Of a stretch of DNA of 64,000 nucleotides, positions 55,253 through 63,484 are shown piece after piece. Position 1 is the stretch's first letter, and every line of letters begins with the position of its first letter. The notes below the pieces were generated by a model. That model did no database searches. It worked only from the letters and a program-made list of their open reading frames with translations, and was not told the DNA's origin. The DNA comes from CAVVUC01 sp963751395 (GTDB taxonomy: Bacteria > Verrucomicrobiota > Verrucomicrobiia > Chthoniobacterales > Chthoniobacteraceae), in NCBI GenBank assembly GCA_963751395.1, contig CAVVUC010000003.1, forward strand, positions 558,001-622,000, in the 5' to 3' direction. Position numbers and translations under genes: made by a program.

Positions 55253-56818
55253 ATGAAAACGAATGTCGGGCTTTTGGGACGCTATGACAAGGAGATTGCC
55301 GGCGTGCTGGGCTGCTTTGACCGGCTGGTGGTGACCGGGACGCTGATGGACATCGCCCATCCCGATGCCATGGATGCGCGGCTTTTCCGGGAGGGCTTCC
55401 GCGTCGTGGACATCGGCAAGTATGCGGAGCCGCTGCGGCAGCGCCTCCGGGACAACGCCGTGGAACTGGCGAGGGAGGCCGGCGTGGAGATTGAATATCT
55501 CCCGCGCACCCGGGGCATCCGCAAGGAAGACCTCGTCGCCAAAGTGCTCGCCCGCCGTGGCACTCATCCGGGACTGGTCCACATCATCTCGGTGGTCGAA
55601 AGCTGCGCGACCTTCAAGCCGTGGCACAATCCGAAGACCAACCAGCCGGGCCTCAAGATGCAGACCGGCAAATGCTCGACCTACTACTTCTACCTGATCG
55701 ATCCCGACCTGGGACTGATGTATGTGCGGGTGCCATTGTGGCTGCCGTGCCGGCTGCAGATTTACTTCAACGTTCACCATTGGCTGGCCGCGCAACTCCA
55801 GCAGGCGGGTATCGCCTTCAAGATGGACGACAACTCGTTCATCGAGATCGCCGACTGGGAACGCGCTCAGCAACTGGCCGAAAGCTTCTCCGTAGCTGAC
55901 TGGGAGCGGAAATTCCATGAACTGGCGGCGCGCTTCTGTCCGATCGTGGAAAAGTTCCCGCGCGGTTATCATTGGAGCGTGATGCAGGTGGAGTATTCGC
56001 TGGACCTGGTGTTCCAGCGACGCGAACGGCTGGCACCCCTCTACGAAGAGATCAGCCGGCGCGCGGTTCTGGCGGTGCGCGTGGCGGACATGGCCCGGTT
56101 CTGGAGCAAGCGCTACTCGCCGGAAGCGGAAGCCACGAGTGACTTCAAAACGCTGGTGGAAGGCACCCGGATCCGGCACACGCTCGGACGGCAGAGTTTA
56201 AAGATGTATGACAAGGGGGGCCGGGTCTTAAGGATCGAGGCGACGAGCAATGACATCACTTTCTTTCGTCACTACCGCAAGGTAGTCAGCCGGGATGGCC
56301 GGGAAGAGTACAAGGTGGCTCCGCTCAAGAAATCCATCTACAGCCTGAGCGACGTGGTGGAACTCTTGAGCGCAGCCTGTGAACGCTATCTCGACTTCAT
56401 CGGGACGCTGGAGGATGACACTCCGCAGCGTCACGACCTTAACCGGATCAGCCGCACGGTGCGCGACAAGCAGGACCGCACCTGGCGCGGCTTTAATCTC
56501 TTCCTCAAGGAAGACCAGAGAGTCATGCTCGCCCTCTTGCGGGGCGAGTTTGCCATCCACGGAATCAGCAACCAATACCTGAAATCGGTCCTTGCCGATA
56601 AGACCAGCAGCCAGATCAACCGCATCCTGCGCCGGCTCCGCAAGCACCACTTAATCAAAAAGCTAGCTCATACTTACCGATACTACCTTACTTCCATTGG
56701 ACGTCGTCTTATCCTGGCCGCCCGCAAACTCTTTGAATACGTGATTATACCCAATCTCACACCTCAACCCACCTCAATCCTGCGCTTTTTGCGCGGGATT
56801 TTCCCATTAAGTGACTAA
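55253..56818 (+). CDS. Unknown 521-aa protein with C-terminal winged helix, possibly a mobile-element gene
   Basis: The protein begins MKTNVGLLGRYDKEIAGVLG. Internal blocks are KCSTYYFYLIDPDLGLMYVR, LPCRLQIYFNVHHWLAAQL, HTLGRQSLKMYDKGGRVLRI and TSNDITFFRHYRKVVSRDG. The C-terminus looks like a winged helix (SQINRILRRLRKHHLIKKLA, YRYYLTSIGRRL), which may explain MarR-type labels that I recall for relatives. I recall similar long proteins as multi-copy genes in several phyla, but cannot verify this here. No known transposase signature is seen. The gene is intact, lies among IS elements, and its stop overlaps that of the convergent gene at 56815 by 4 bp. Confidence 0.65.
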   Translation: MKTNVGLLGRYDKEIAGVLGCFDRLVVTGTLMDIAHPDAMDARLFREGFRVVDIGKYAEPLRQRLRDNAVELAREAGVEIEYLPRTRGIRKEDLVAKVLARRGTHPGLVHIISVVESCATFKPWHNPKTNQPGLKMQTGKCSTYYFYLIDPDLGLMYVRVPLWLPCRLQIYFNVHHWLAAQLQQAGIAFKMDDNSFIEIADWERAQQLAESFSVADWERKFHELAARFCPIVEKFPRGYHWSVMQVEYSLDLVFQRRERLAPLYEEISRRAVLAVRVADMARFWSKRYSPEAEATSDFKTLVEGTRIRHTLGRQSLKMYDKGGRVLRIEATSNDITFFRHYRKVVSRDGREEYKVAPLKKSIYSLSDVVELLSAACERYLDFIGTLEDDTPQRHDLNRISRTVRDKQDRTWRGFNLFLKEDQRVMLALLRGEFAIHGISNQYLKSVLADKTSSQINRILRRLRKHHLIKKLAHTYRYYLTSIGRRLILAARKLFEYVIIPNLTPQPTSILRFLRGIFPLSD

Positions 56819-57057
56819 CGGCGGTGAGCCGCATCCCATTCCGCTTGTCGCTGCTTCGCTTCGATGGCATTCAGCCTGTTCTCGCTCTCAATCCGCTGCC
56901 TCTCCGCCTCCGCCCGCGCTCTTGACGCGTTTGCCTCTTGCTCTTGCCGCTGCCTCTCCGCCTCGTACTTGGCCCTTATCTCGTCATTGGACGGAGAAGC
57001 CAGCGCAGAAACAGTCAATCCCGCAACAGCAACTATGGTGATGAGTTTCGTTTTCAT
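56815..57057 (-). CDS. Small secreted coiled-coil protein, 80 aa
   Basis: The ATG at 57055-57057 gives a signal peptide (MKTKLITIVAVAGLTVSALA). A highly charged helix follows (SNDEIRAKYEAERQRQEQEA, RAEAERQRIESENRLNAIEA) that should form a coiled coil in the periplasm. The longer frame from 57333 adds unrelated sequence and is not used. Function unknown. The C-terminus may have been altered by insertion of the neighbouring 521-aa gene, whose stop codon overlaps. Confidence 0.6.
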   Translation of the reverse strand: MKTKLITIVAVAGLTVSALASPSNDEIRAKYEAERQRQEQEANASRARAEAERQRIESENRLNAIEAKQRQAEWDAAHRR

Positions 57058-57456
57058 TGTGCTTTTACCCTCTGCTTCGAGCGAATGAAAAGCAAACTTG
57101 CTATCCATCGGGGGAGCGCCTTTTTCTGTGTAGTGGTTGCCCCTAGCCGAACCGACCCCCATCATCACCATGTATCCAGAGAGCATATTCCAAGGCGTTT
57201 TCTCGTCTGTGCCGCAAATTGCGATCTTAAGCATTATCTCGTGAACAGAGCACAACTGCGTGTAGAAGCCGGAAGGATTCCGCTGTGTAACGGCGCAAAT
57301 CAGCATGACCAGCACGACGGCTCGGCGCGCCAATCGCGGAAACGACAGGCACCGCGCCGCTGATTGTGGGGAGCAACGGGGAGAAATACCGATTCATCCT
57401 GTGAGTAGCGCCTCTCGGCTTGCATCCTGCTCAGTTGAACGACATTCTATGATCTC
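57058..57456. other. Spacer without a convincing intact gene
   Basis: A short frame ending in GTAPLIVGSNGEKYRFIL followed by a stop at about 57400 looks like the tail of a lost gene. Otherwise nothing coding was recognised. The stretch probably also holds the promoters for the minus-strand gene at 57057 and the pair at 57457. Confidence 0.35.
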
Positions 57457-57699
57457 GTGCCTGCTCCAACAAAATTTCATTTCACATCACACGCAAAGCG
57501 GCGGTCCGGCGAGCGCGACATTACGCAATCTCTTTTCATTGAGGTTGTTACCAACCACGAAAAGAGAAAACAGCAATATCGTGGCACGCATGGAGGATTC
57601 GTGTATCTTTTCAGCAAGAAAATCGACGAAAGAGAATTGCACATTGCCGCAGAAGTCCGTAAAGACGACTGTTTTTTCGTTACTGGATTTTGGACATGA
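57457..57699 (+). CDS. DUF4258-like small protein (possible toxin)
   Basis: The GTG at 57457 gives an 80-residue protein: MPAPTKFHFTSHAKRRSGER, then a helix, and a beta-rich end (GFVYLFSKKIDERELHIAAE, DDCFFVTGFWT). The SHAKRRSGERDI start and strand-rich tail fit DUF4258, a RelE-like fold. It overlaps the next gene by 4 bp. A toxin role is inferred from size, fold and pairing only. Confidence 0.6.
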   Translation: MPAPTKFHFTSHAKRRSGERDITQSLFIEVVTNHEKRKQQYRGTHGGFVYLFSKKIDERELHIAAEVRKDDCFFVTGFWT

Positions 57700-57998
57700 A
57701 ACGCCACTCCGTTACCATCAAGACCGGCCAGCCGCCAATCGTTGAACTCGATTCGGAGGCGCATGCCGCCTACGTTCGGTTCAGCACCCGGAAGGTCGCA
57801 ACAACCAGACCCGTAACCACGGACGGCTGCATTATCACGATTGACTTCGACTCCGACGGGGGGGTGATCGGCGTGGAATTGATCGGCGTTCACGAATTTG
57901 GCGTGGAGCCGCTGCTTGAAAAGGCGGGTATCCCGCCACTTCCGAAGCGTTTGTCGGAGAGGGCCAGATACGTCCCCGCAAACCTGCAAGTTGTTTAG
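57696..57998 (+). CDS. DUF2283-like small protein (possible antitoxin)
   Basis: The ATG at 57696 overlaps the previous gene's stop. The 100-residue protein contains the DUF2283 pattern: LDSEAHAAYVRFS, TTDGCIITIDFDSDGGVIGV and ELIGVHEF. Its TAG stop straddles the left junction of the IS5-type element: TA is target sequence and G is the first base of the element. The uninterrupted target would also read TAG, so the protein end is unchanged. Confidence 0.65.
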   Translation: MKRHSVTIKTGQPPIVELDSEAHAAYVRFSTRKVATTRPVTTDGCIITIDFDSDGGVIGVELIGVHEFGVEPLLEKAGIPPLPKRLSERARYVPANLQVV

Positions 57999-58897
57999 AG
58001 CGTGTCATGCACTTGTGTGAAAGATCGAGGTCAACATCAGGACGATAAAGGCGACCCAGTGAAGGCCGGCAAGGGTTTCGGGCAGTCGTTCATAGTCCCT
58101 TGCCAATCGGCGGAAGCGCGCGGCCCATGCAAACGAGCGCTCCACCACCCAGCGCTTTGGCAGAAGGACAAATCCGCGTTTGGCCTCTTCCAGCTTGACG
58201 ACGATCAACTCGATCCCCCGGGCTTGCGCAGCCCCGGCAGGCTCTTCTCCGGTGTAGCCTTGATCGACATAAGCTACTTCCACGTTCTCACCCGTGGCCT
58301 CTTGAACTTCCCTGGCAAGATCGGCGACCTGCGCCCTTTCCTGTTCGTTGGCCGGAGTCACTTTCAGCGCCAGCAGGTGACCCAAGGTATCGACCGCAGC
58401 ATGCACTTTGGCCCCCTTCTTCCTCTTGTAACCATCGTATCCCGCGCGGTGGCCGCTCTCAGGGGTCGATTGCAAAGTGCGTCCGTCAAGAATCACGGCC
58501 GTCGGGTGGCCTTGTCTTTCCAGCGCCATGCGCAGAATCATTCGCAAATCGTGGGCCATGGATTCCAGCACCCCCGCCTTGATCCATCGCTGGGTTTGCT
58601 GATGAACCGTGTGCCAGGGCGGCAGATCATTGGGCAGGGCGCGCCAGGCGCACCCGTATCGCACAAGGTAACGAAGGGCGTTGAAGACATCCCTCAGGCC
58701 GTGGTCTCGCTGCGGAGCCTCTTCTTTCATCAGAGTTAGATAGGGCGCACAAAACGCCCATTCCTCATCGCTGACATCGCTCGGATAGCCGGTTTTCCCG
58801 GAGCCTTTCTTGTAAGTTTTCTTTGCCATCCCAAGCGTAATGCTTGGATGTATTTACAAAGTACGGCTTTTTCTTCAAGAAAGTGCATGACACGCAC
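57998..58897 (-). mobile_element. Intact IS5-family insertion sequence, 900 bp
   Basis: The ends are imperfect inverted repeats sharing GCGTGTCATGCACTT (left from 58000, right ending 58895). The element is flanked by a TA duplication (57996-57997 and 58898-58899), as expected for the IS5 supergroup. It carries one complete transposase gene on the minus strand. Confidence 0.88.
58005..58829 (-). CDS. IS5-family transposase
   Basis: This 274-residue DDE transposase is uninterrupted. The N-terminal DUF4096-type domain is YPSDVSDEEWAFCAPYLTLM, VFNALRYLVRYGCAWRALPN. The catalytic Asp residues are in AVILDGRTLQST and VAYVDQGYTGEE, and the catalytic Glu is in RWVVERSFAWAARFRRL. It is probably active or was recently so, because the flanking repeats and target duplication are intact. 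Confidence 0.93.
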   Translation of the reverse strand: MAKKTYKKGSGKTGYPSDVSDEEWAFCAPYLTLMKEEAPQRDHGLRDVFNALRYLVRYGCAWRALPNDLPPWHTVHQQTQRWIKAGVLESMAHDLRMILRMALERQGHPTAVILDGRTLQSTPESGHRAGYDGYKRKKGAKVHAAVDTLGHLLALKVTPANEQERAQVADLAREVQEATGENVEVAYVDQGYTGEEPAGAAQARGIELIVVKLEEAKRGFVLLPKRWVVERSFAWAARFRRLARDYERLPETLAGLHWVAFIVLMLTSIFHTSA

Positions 58898-59043
58898 TAG
58901 CCGAAGGTCGCAGTTTCGGCTTGGCAGCGGGTGTGGTTTATGTGGCGACGTACTAACTGATATGAATTGTGAGACCGTTTTTTTAGGCGATTACCATTCG
59001 CGTTACCTTGGGATATTGGTGAGACGATAACTGGCTAGACGGA

Positions 59044-59359
59044 ATGAGAACATTTTTGGCATACGCAATTCTTGTGATCGGGCTTCCAAACTATATCGGT
59101 GTGTTTGCGAGCGTCATTTTTCATGCCGCTGGCGTGGCCGTTTCCTTATCCCGCACGCCTATCCGTCATCCAATTGCTCAACATCCCGAAGGGCATCATC
59201 TCGATACTATTTGCGCGAGCGATGTTTTATCTGCTCGATGTTCCGGCGCATCTGGCCGTTCTCGTTATTTCGATCATCTGGATCAGCATTTACTACGCAT
59301 TATTTAAGCAGCCGAAGCTTGGCTGGGCGAGCTTTGTTGCTGGGCTAGCCCCAAAATAA
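59044..59359 (+). pseudogene. Small membrane protein gene broken by a frameshift
   Basis: The first frame gives MRTFLAYAILVIGLPNYIGV followed by FASVIF. A shift in the TTTTT run near 59118-59122 leads to MPLAWPFPYPARLSVIQLLN and two further hydrophobic helices (ISILFARAMFYLLDVPAHLA, VLVISIIWISIYYALF). The joined product would be about 105 residues with three membrane segments. It may also be a sequence error. Function unknown. Confidence 0.45.
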
Positions 59360-59585
59360 GCGAGAAACTGTCAGCCGATTCGGCCGGTGCGATTTTGGGG
59401 TTTTCGGGGCCGGTGGTTGTTGAGTTTTACCTTTGGGAACGCATTGACGCAGCCGCGTGATCCAGTTTTTGACGTTTGTCGGGGTATCTTCCTTGTCCTC
59501 TGGTGGAGTTTTTTGGGTATCAGGACATAGTTCACCCGGTGGCTTTATTGGAGCGGCTCAGGATAAGTGGCTCTATTGGTTCTGT

Positions 59586-61018
59586 TCAGGTGGCTTGGAG
59601 CCAGCGCAGGTGTTCCCAGGCGGCGAAAAGATCCTTCAGCCAGCTGTTGTAACTCATGATGCGGTAAATGACACGCCGGCCCGTGCGAACGATCTGCGCG
59701 GGCAGCAGGATGATGGCGTGTAAAAAGCGCCGGAACTCCATCTTGATGAGTTCCATCCCCCGTTCCTTGTCGGGCAGGAGCAAGCCGAACCACGCCTTGA
59801 GGTTCCAGGCCAGCGAAGTCATGACCATATAGGCCCAGTTGCTCAGCAGGTCATCCACCGGCATGCGCATCGCGTTGACGCCGTTCTTCAACTGCTCGAT
59901 CACGTTCTCCTGATTGCACCGCCCGTTGGCCAGGCTGACGATCTCCTCCTGCGTGTAATCCTCGCGGTTGGTAATATAGAAGAAGTAACGGACCTCATCG
60001 AAGAGGACTTCCTCGCCCTTTTGCACGCTGATGTTCTTGCGCACCACCACCAGGCGATAACTGCGGGAGCATTTGGCCGGGCGGTAATCCATCTCGGCAA
60101 CGCTTTCGCCTTCCAGCACCTTGTTCTGATAGCCCTTGAAGCGCACGATGCTTTCCTTGACCCGCTCGGGCTTGCTTCGCGGCTGGGTGGCAATCTCGTG
60201 GCGCGGCAGCCGTTCCAACGGCTTCCATGCTTCTTCGGGCAAGGCTTCGGCCAGTGCGACCACCTTCGGGTGCGCATCCATTCCGAAAATGAATTTGACT
60301 CCTTCCCCGTCCCAGCGGTCCAGTTCGCCGGTCAAGGTGAAGTCGGTGTCGCCGCGCAGGGTGATCGTCCCGGCGTGCGGGCGCACCCACTCGACCGCGC
60401 GGTTGATCCACGGCACGCAGCCCTCGTGGCTGGCCACGTTGCCGGGCCGGTTGACCAGATAGAGCACTTCATTGGTGTTGGCCAGGGAAACCAGCAGCGG
60501 CGCATAACCCCAAATGCCTTTGTAGGAAAGCGACATGCCGCCTTTGCACTCGCCGAGGGTCGGCGCAATGGTGCCGTCGGTGTCGAAATGGTGCCGTCGG
60601 TGTCGATAAAGGCTTCCTTCAAAAACCCCTTTGGCTGCTGCCTCCAAACCCGTTGCCGGACCGTGTTGGTTATCTCCATCAGGCTGGCAATATCGGCCTC
60701 CTCAAAGCGACGGGTGAAGTCACCGCTGGTGGTCGGATCAGGAATGCGCCGGGCGCCCAATCCGTCAAGGAAGGCCTCATCGTTGCGACGCAGCTCGATG
60801 TCCTCCAGCCGCACTCCGTCGAGCAGCGCGTTGTAGGCCAGATTCAAGACGTGGTCGCTCTCGTGGTAGGGAAGGTGTTTCTTGAGCAGATGCAGGCGCG
60901 CGTCGATCTCCTCGCGCAACCCGAGCTTGTTGACCATCAAATGGATCGCGCCGATGCCCCCGCAGTTTACCGCCCGGCTCTTCTCCGCCATCTCATAGTG
61001 GATATTGCGAGCCGTCAT
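59586..61018 (-). pseudogene. IS1380-type transposase broken by a 20-bp tandem duplication
   Basis: The frame from 61018 (MTARNIHYEMAEKSRAVNCG) contains VLNLAYNALLDGVRLEDIEL, RIPDPTTSGDFTRRF and KEAFIDTDGTI, an IS1380 N-terminal half. The 20-bp unit at 60567-60586 is repeated at 60587-60606, shifting the frame. The rest (CKGGMSLSYKGIWGYAPLLV, TLRGDTDFTL, NQENVIEQLKNGVNAMRMP, NWAYMVMTSLAWNLKAW) is intact to 59586. Removing one unit gives a full transposase of about 470 residues. Terminal repeats were not identified. Confidence 0.85.
60567..60606. repeat. 20-bp tandem duplication inside the IS1380-type transposase
   Basis: Two perfect adjacent copies of a unit starting AATGGTGCCGTCGG. Twenty is not a multiple of three, so the duplication alone explains the frame break. 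Confidence 0.95.
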
Positions 61019-61345
61019 GATGGGTCCGGCCTGATTGCTCCAGGCACGCTGCGAATCCAGACGGCGTTGAATTCGGCGCTTGCGATTGCGTAGGATCTTG
61101 CGGTAGCTTTTTTTAACTCGAAATGGCCTTTTTCTTTAGTTGGGCTGGCTTTGAACACCTTCACCAAACCAAGGATTTAAGGGCATTTCGAGCTTTTTAC
61201 GCCTACTCCAAGATTAAAATCACGCTTCGTTAGAGGCTAGTGGCGCTCCATGGATCGCTTACGTTTGATCTGTTCTCGCGGGGGTTACAAGTCGGGGCAG
61301 CACCTTTCCGATGGTGCGTTTTCTTACGGAACCGGTCCCTGAAAA
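61019..61345. other. Spacer between the IS1380-type gene and kduD
   Basis: No gene was recognised. The stretch contains T-rich runs at 61106-61140 that may include the end of the IS1380-type element. Confidence 0.35.
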
Positions 61346-62116
61346 TCACCGCGCCATCCACCCGCCATCGACGGTGAGGATCGTGCCGGTGACATAGTCG
61401 GACGCAGGCGAGGCGAGAAAAACCGTCGCGCCTTTCAAGTCGTCCGCAGTGCCCCAGCGTCCAGCCGGAATGCGGCTCAGGATCGCCTCGCTGCGATGGG
61501 CGTCCGCGCGCAACGCGGTCGTGTTGTCGGTTGCGATGTAGCCGGGGGCGATCGCATTTACCTGCACGCCGCGCGCGGCCCATTCGTTCGAGAGGGCCAT
61601 CGTGAGTTGGCCGATCCCGCCCTTGCTTGCGGCATATCCCGGCACCGTAACGCCGCCCTGGAACGTGAGCAGCGACGCGGTGAAGATGATTTTTCCGCGA
61701 CCGCGTGCGAGCATCTCCTTGCCGATCTCGCGCGAGAGGATGAACTGCGCGTTGAGGTTGATCTCGATGACCGAATCCCACAGGTCGTCGGGATGTTCCG
61801 CCGCAGGCTTGCGCTGGATCGTGCCGGCGTTGTTGATGAGGATGTCGATGAGCGGCTGCTCTTTTTTGACCTTGCCGATGAACTCGTAGAGCGCCTCGCG
61901 GTTTCCGAAATCGCACGCATAACTCCAGAACCGCCGCCCCGCTGTGACGACAGCCTTTTCCGTTTCGCTGCCCGGTTCGAGAGTCGCGCTCACGCCGATG
62001 ATGTCCGCGCCTGCCTCAGCGAGCGCGACGGCCATCGCCTGGCCGATCCCGCGCTTGCAGCCGGTGACGAGTGCGATTTTTCCGTCGAGGCGAAATTGAT
62101 CGAGAATGTTGCTCAT
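61346..62116 (-). CDS. kduD: 2-dehydro-3-deoxy-D-gluconate 5-dehydrogenase (short-chain dehydrogenase)
   Basis: This 256-residue SDR has the cofactor motif TGCKRGIGQAMA, the NNAGT box, the catalytic Ser in IFTASLLTFQGGV and YxxxK in PGYAASKGG. The N-terminus MSNILDQFRLDGKIALVTGC and the C-terminus VTGTILTVDGGWMAR match KduD. KduD reduces 2,5-diketo-3-deoxygluconate in the uronate/pectin pathway. The partial kduI on the same strand upstream, separated by two toxin-antitoxin cassettes, supports this. Confidence 0.9.
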   Translation of the reverse strand: MSNILDQFRLDGKIALVTGCKRGIGQAMAVALAEAGADIIGVSATLEPGSETEKAVVTAGRRFWSYACDFGNREALYEFIGKVKKEQPLIDILINNAGTIQRKPAAEHPDDLWDSVIEINLNAQFILSREIGKEMLARGRGKIIFTASLLTFQGGVTVPGYAASKGGIGQLTMALSNEWAARGVQVNAIAPGYIATDNTTALRADAHRSEAILSRIPAGRWGTADDLKGATVFLASPASDYVTGTILTVDGGWMAR

Positions 62117-62155
62117 GAGTTTTGTTGTGATGAAAAGTCGGTTGTAGTCGCAGCG

Positions 62156-62376
62156 TTAAAGCAATTTAGTCAGGTCGTCGGAGGTCAATTCAGCCTGGCG
62201 CAGAATTGCCCGAAGCGTTCCTCGGTCAATCTGAGAGTGGTTGGGCACAACGGTTTGCGCAAAAGGCGAATCCCGTCGCATGTTGATGTGGCTTCCGTGT
62301 TGACGGCGAACGGTGAATCCAATTTTTGAAGCGCTCGCACAACGTCGGAACCGGAAACCTGCGGCAGCTTGCTCAT
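62156..62376 (-). pseudogene. hicA: HicA-type toxin with a one-base deletion
   Basis: The frame begins MSKLPQVSGSDVVRALQK, the HicA start. A run of five A where six are needed (about 62319-62323) shifts it. The downstream frame gives IGFTVRRQHGSHINMRRDSP, QTVVPNHSQIDRGTLRAILR and DLTKLL, with the catalytic His in GSHINM. A single added A restores a normal 74-residue mRNA interferase. The break may be an inactivating mutation or a homopolymer error. It overlaps hicB by 4 bp. Confidence 0.8.
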
Positions 62377-62579
62377 ACCGCCAGGAGCAGAGCATCGAAA
62401 TGCTCTTCTGGCACCGGGAGGCCGTCATCCTGGAGCGCGAGAATGTAACCCTCGATTGCCTCGCGAATGTTTGCGACAGCGGCTTCGCGGCTTTCACCTT
62501 GTGAGATGCAGCCGGGCAGACTCGGGCATTCGGCCACCCAAAAGCCGTCTTCGCCGGGATAGATGATTACCTGTCGCAT
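62373..62579 (-). CDS. hicB: HicB-type antitoxin
   Basis: The ATG at 62579 gives a 68-residue protein with the HicB partial RNase H-like fold: YPGEDGFWVAECPSLPGCIS, QGESREAAVANIREAIEGYI. There is no C-terminal DNA-binding domain, as in short HicB proteins. It neutralises HicA, encoded directly downstream with a 4-bp overlap. Confidence 0.88.
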   Translation of the reverse strand: MRQVIIYPGEDGFWVAECPSLPGCISQGESREAAVANIREAIEGYILALQDDGLPVPEEHFDALLLAV

Positions 62580-62631
62580 GGTGAGAGGATACCGTCGGTG
62601 GAGGGAAATCTCAACGCTCATCTCTGCAGCT

Positions 62632-62706
62632 TCACCGCAGCGCCGCCATCGTCACCGGGTCCATGTCCTCGAACGCCTGGTTCTCGCCGCCCATTCCCCA
62701 GTAAAA
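62632..62706 (-). repeat. Duplicated 3' end of kduI (detached copy)
   Basis: About 75 bp nearly identical to 63485-63559, the stop codon and last about 24 codons of kduI. Only a few bases differ. It has no start and lies between the PIN cassette and hicB. Confidence 0.9.
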
Positions 62707-62750
62707 AGTGCATCTTCTTGCGGTTGAGTCGCTCAATTGAACGAAAGGGT

Positions 62751-63005
62751 TTAAGCCGCGCCGTGTCGCGTAATCCGGTCATGCTCCTCCGGTTCAATGT
62801 CCGGAACCTTGGAGAGCACGCGGTCGAAATTCTCGCGACTGCCACGTGCGGCACGCTCGCGGATGTAGCTGTCCGCATCGAGGACGGCGACCTTCTCGGC
62901 AAGTGCCGTCGCAATGAATTGGTCGAGCGGAACACCGTCGTCCTGCGCGAGCGATTGCGCGCGGCGGCGAAGTGATTCCGGGATGTTGACGTTCAGCGAA
63001 CTCAT
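62751..63005 (-). CDS. Ribbon-helix-helix-type antitoxin, 84 aa
   Basis: The start at 63005 reads MSSLNVNIPESLRRRAQSLA, a ribbon-helix-helix (CopG/Arc-like) N-terminus. QDDGVPLDQFIATALAEKVA follows, then a charged tail. It overlaps the upstream PIN gene by 4 bp. It is the expected antitoxin of that PIN toxin and probably represses the operon. Confidence 0.8.
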   Translation of the reverse strand: MSSLNVNIPESLRRRAQSLAQDDGVPLDQFIATALAEKVAVLDADSYIRERAARGSRENFDRVLSKVPDIEPEEHDRITRHGAA

Positions 63006-63418
63006 GGTGTGGAAAGAATACCCAGAAAATTGTCCGGTGTCACCGCGCGAATTCCGAGGGTGTCCACGCCCTGAAAGTCCCGCGTATTGTGAGTGACGAT
63101 GAAAGAGGCGCTGCCCGCCAAAGCAAGTTCGAGAATCAAATCGTCCTTGGGATCGGGCAGATGCGGTCGCCAGAGAAAATGAATCCGGCACTCGATGCAC
63201 TCGGACAGGAGGTAGTCGAGGAAGTCGTCAATGTCCTGTTCGGTATAGCCCGGAAGCAGCCCCGGGCGGCGAAAAACATCCTCGTACTCGAGACAAAGCG
63301 GCGGCGAGATGATGGGCTGGAATTGAGGCGATCCAATCTGCTGTACAAGCTGGAAGGAGGCTCCTCGACGGGAACGCAATGCAGAAATTAGGACGTTCGT
63401 ATCAATGACAATGCGCAC
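63002..63418 (-). CDS. PIN-domain toxin (VapC-like, COG1569 type)
   Basis: This 138-residue PIN protein has MRIVIDTNVLISALRSRRGA with the first catalytic Asp, the central Glu in CLEYEDVFRR, and the C-terminal acidic pair in DPKDDLILELALAGSASFIV and THNTRDF. It is an RNase-type toxin. The order toxin-first followed by a ribbon-helix-helix antitoxin is typical of this subgroup. Confidence 0.87.
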   Translation of the reverse strand: MRIVIDTNVLISALRSRRGASFQLVQQIGSPQFQPIISPPLCLEYEDVFRRPGLLPGYTEQDIDDFLDYLLSECIECRIHFLWRPHLPDPKDDLILELALAGSASFIVTHNTRDFQGVDTLGIRAVTPDNFLGILSTP

Positions 63419-63484
63419 GAACTCGAGGCTAGCGGCTTCATTTTTCCATGCAAGTTGGGAAGCCGCCGGGCTGCTTCACAGCCC

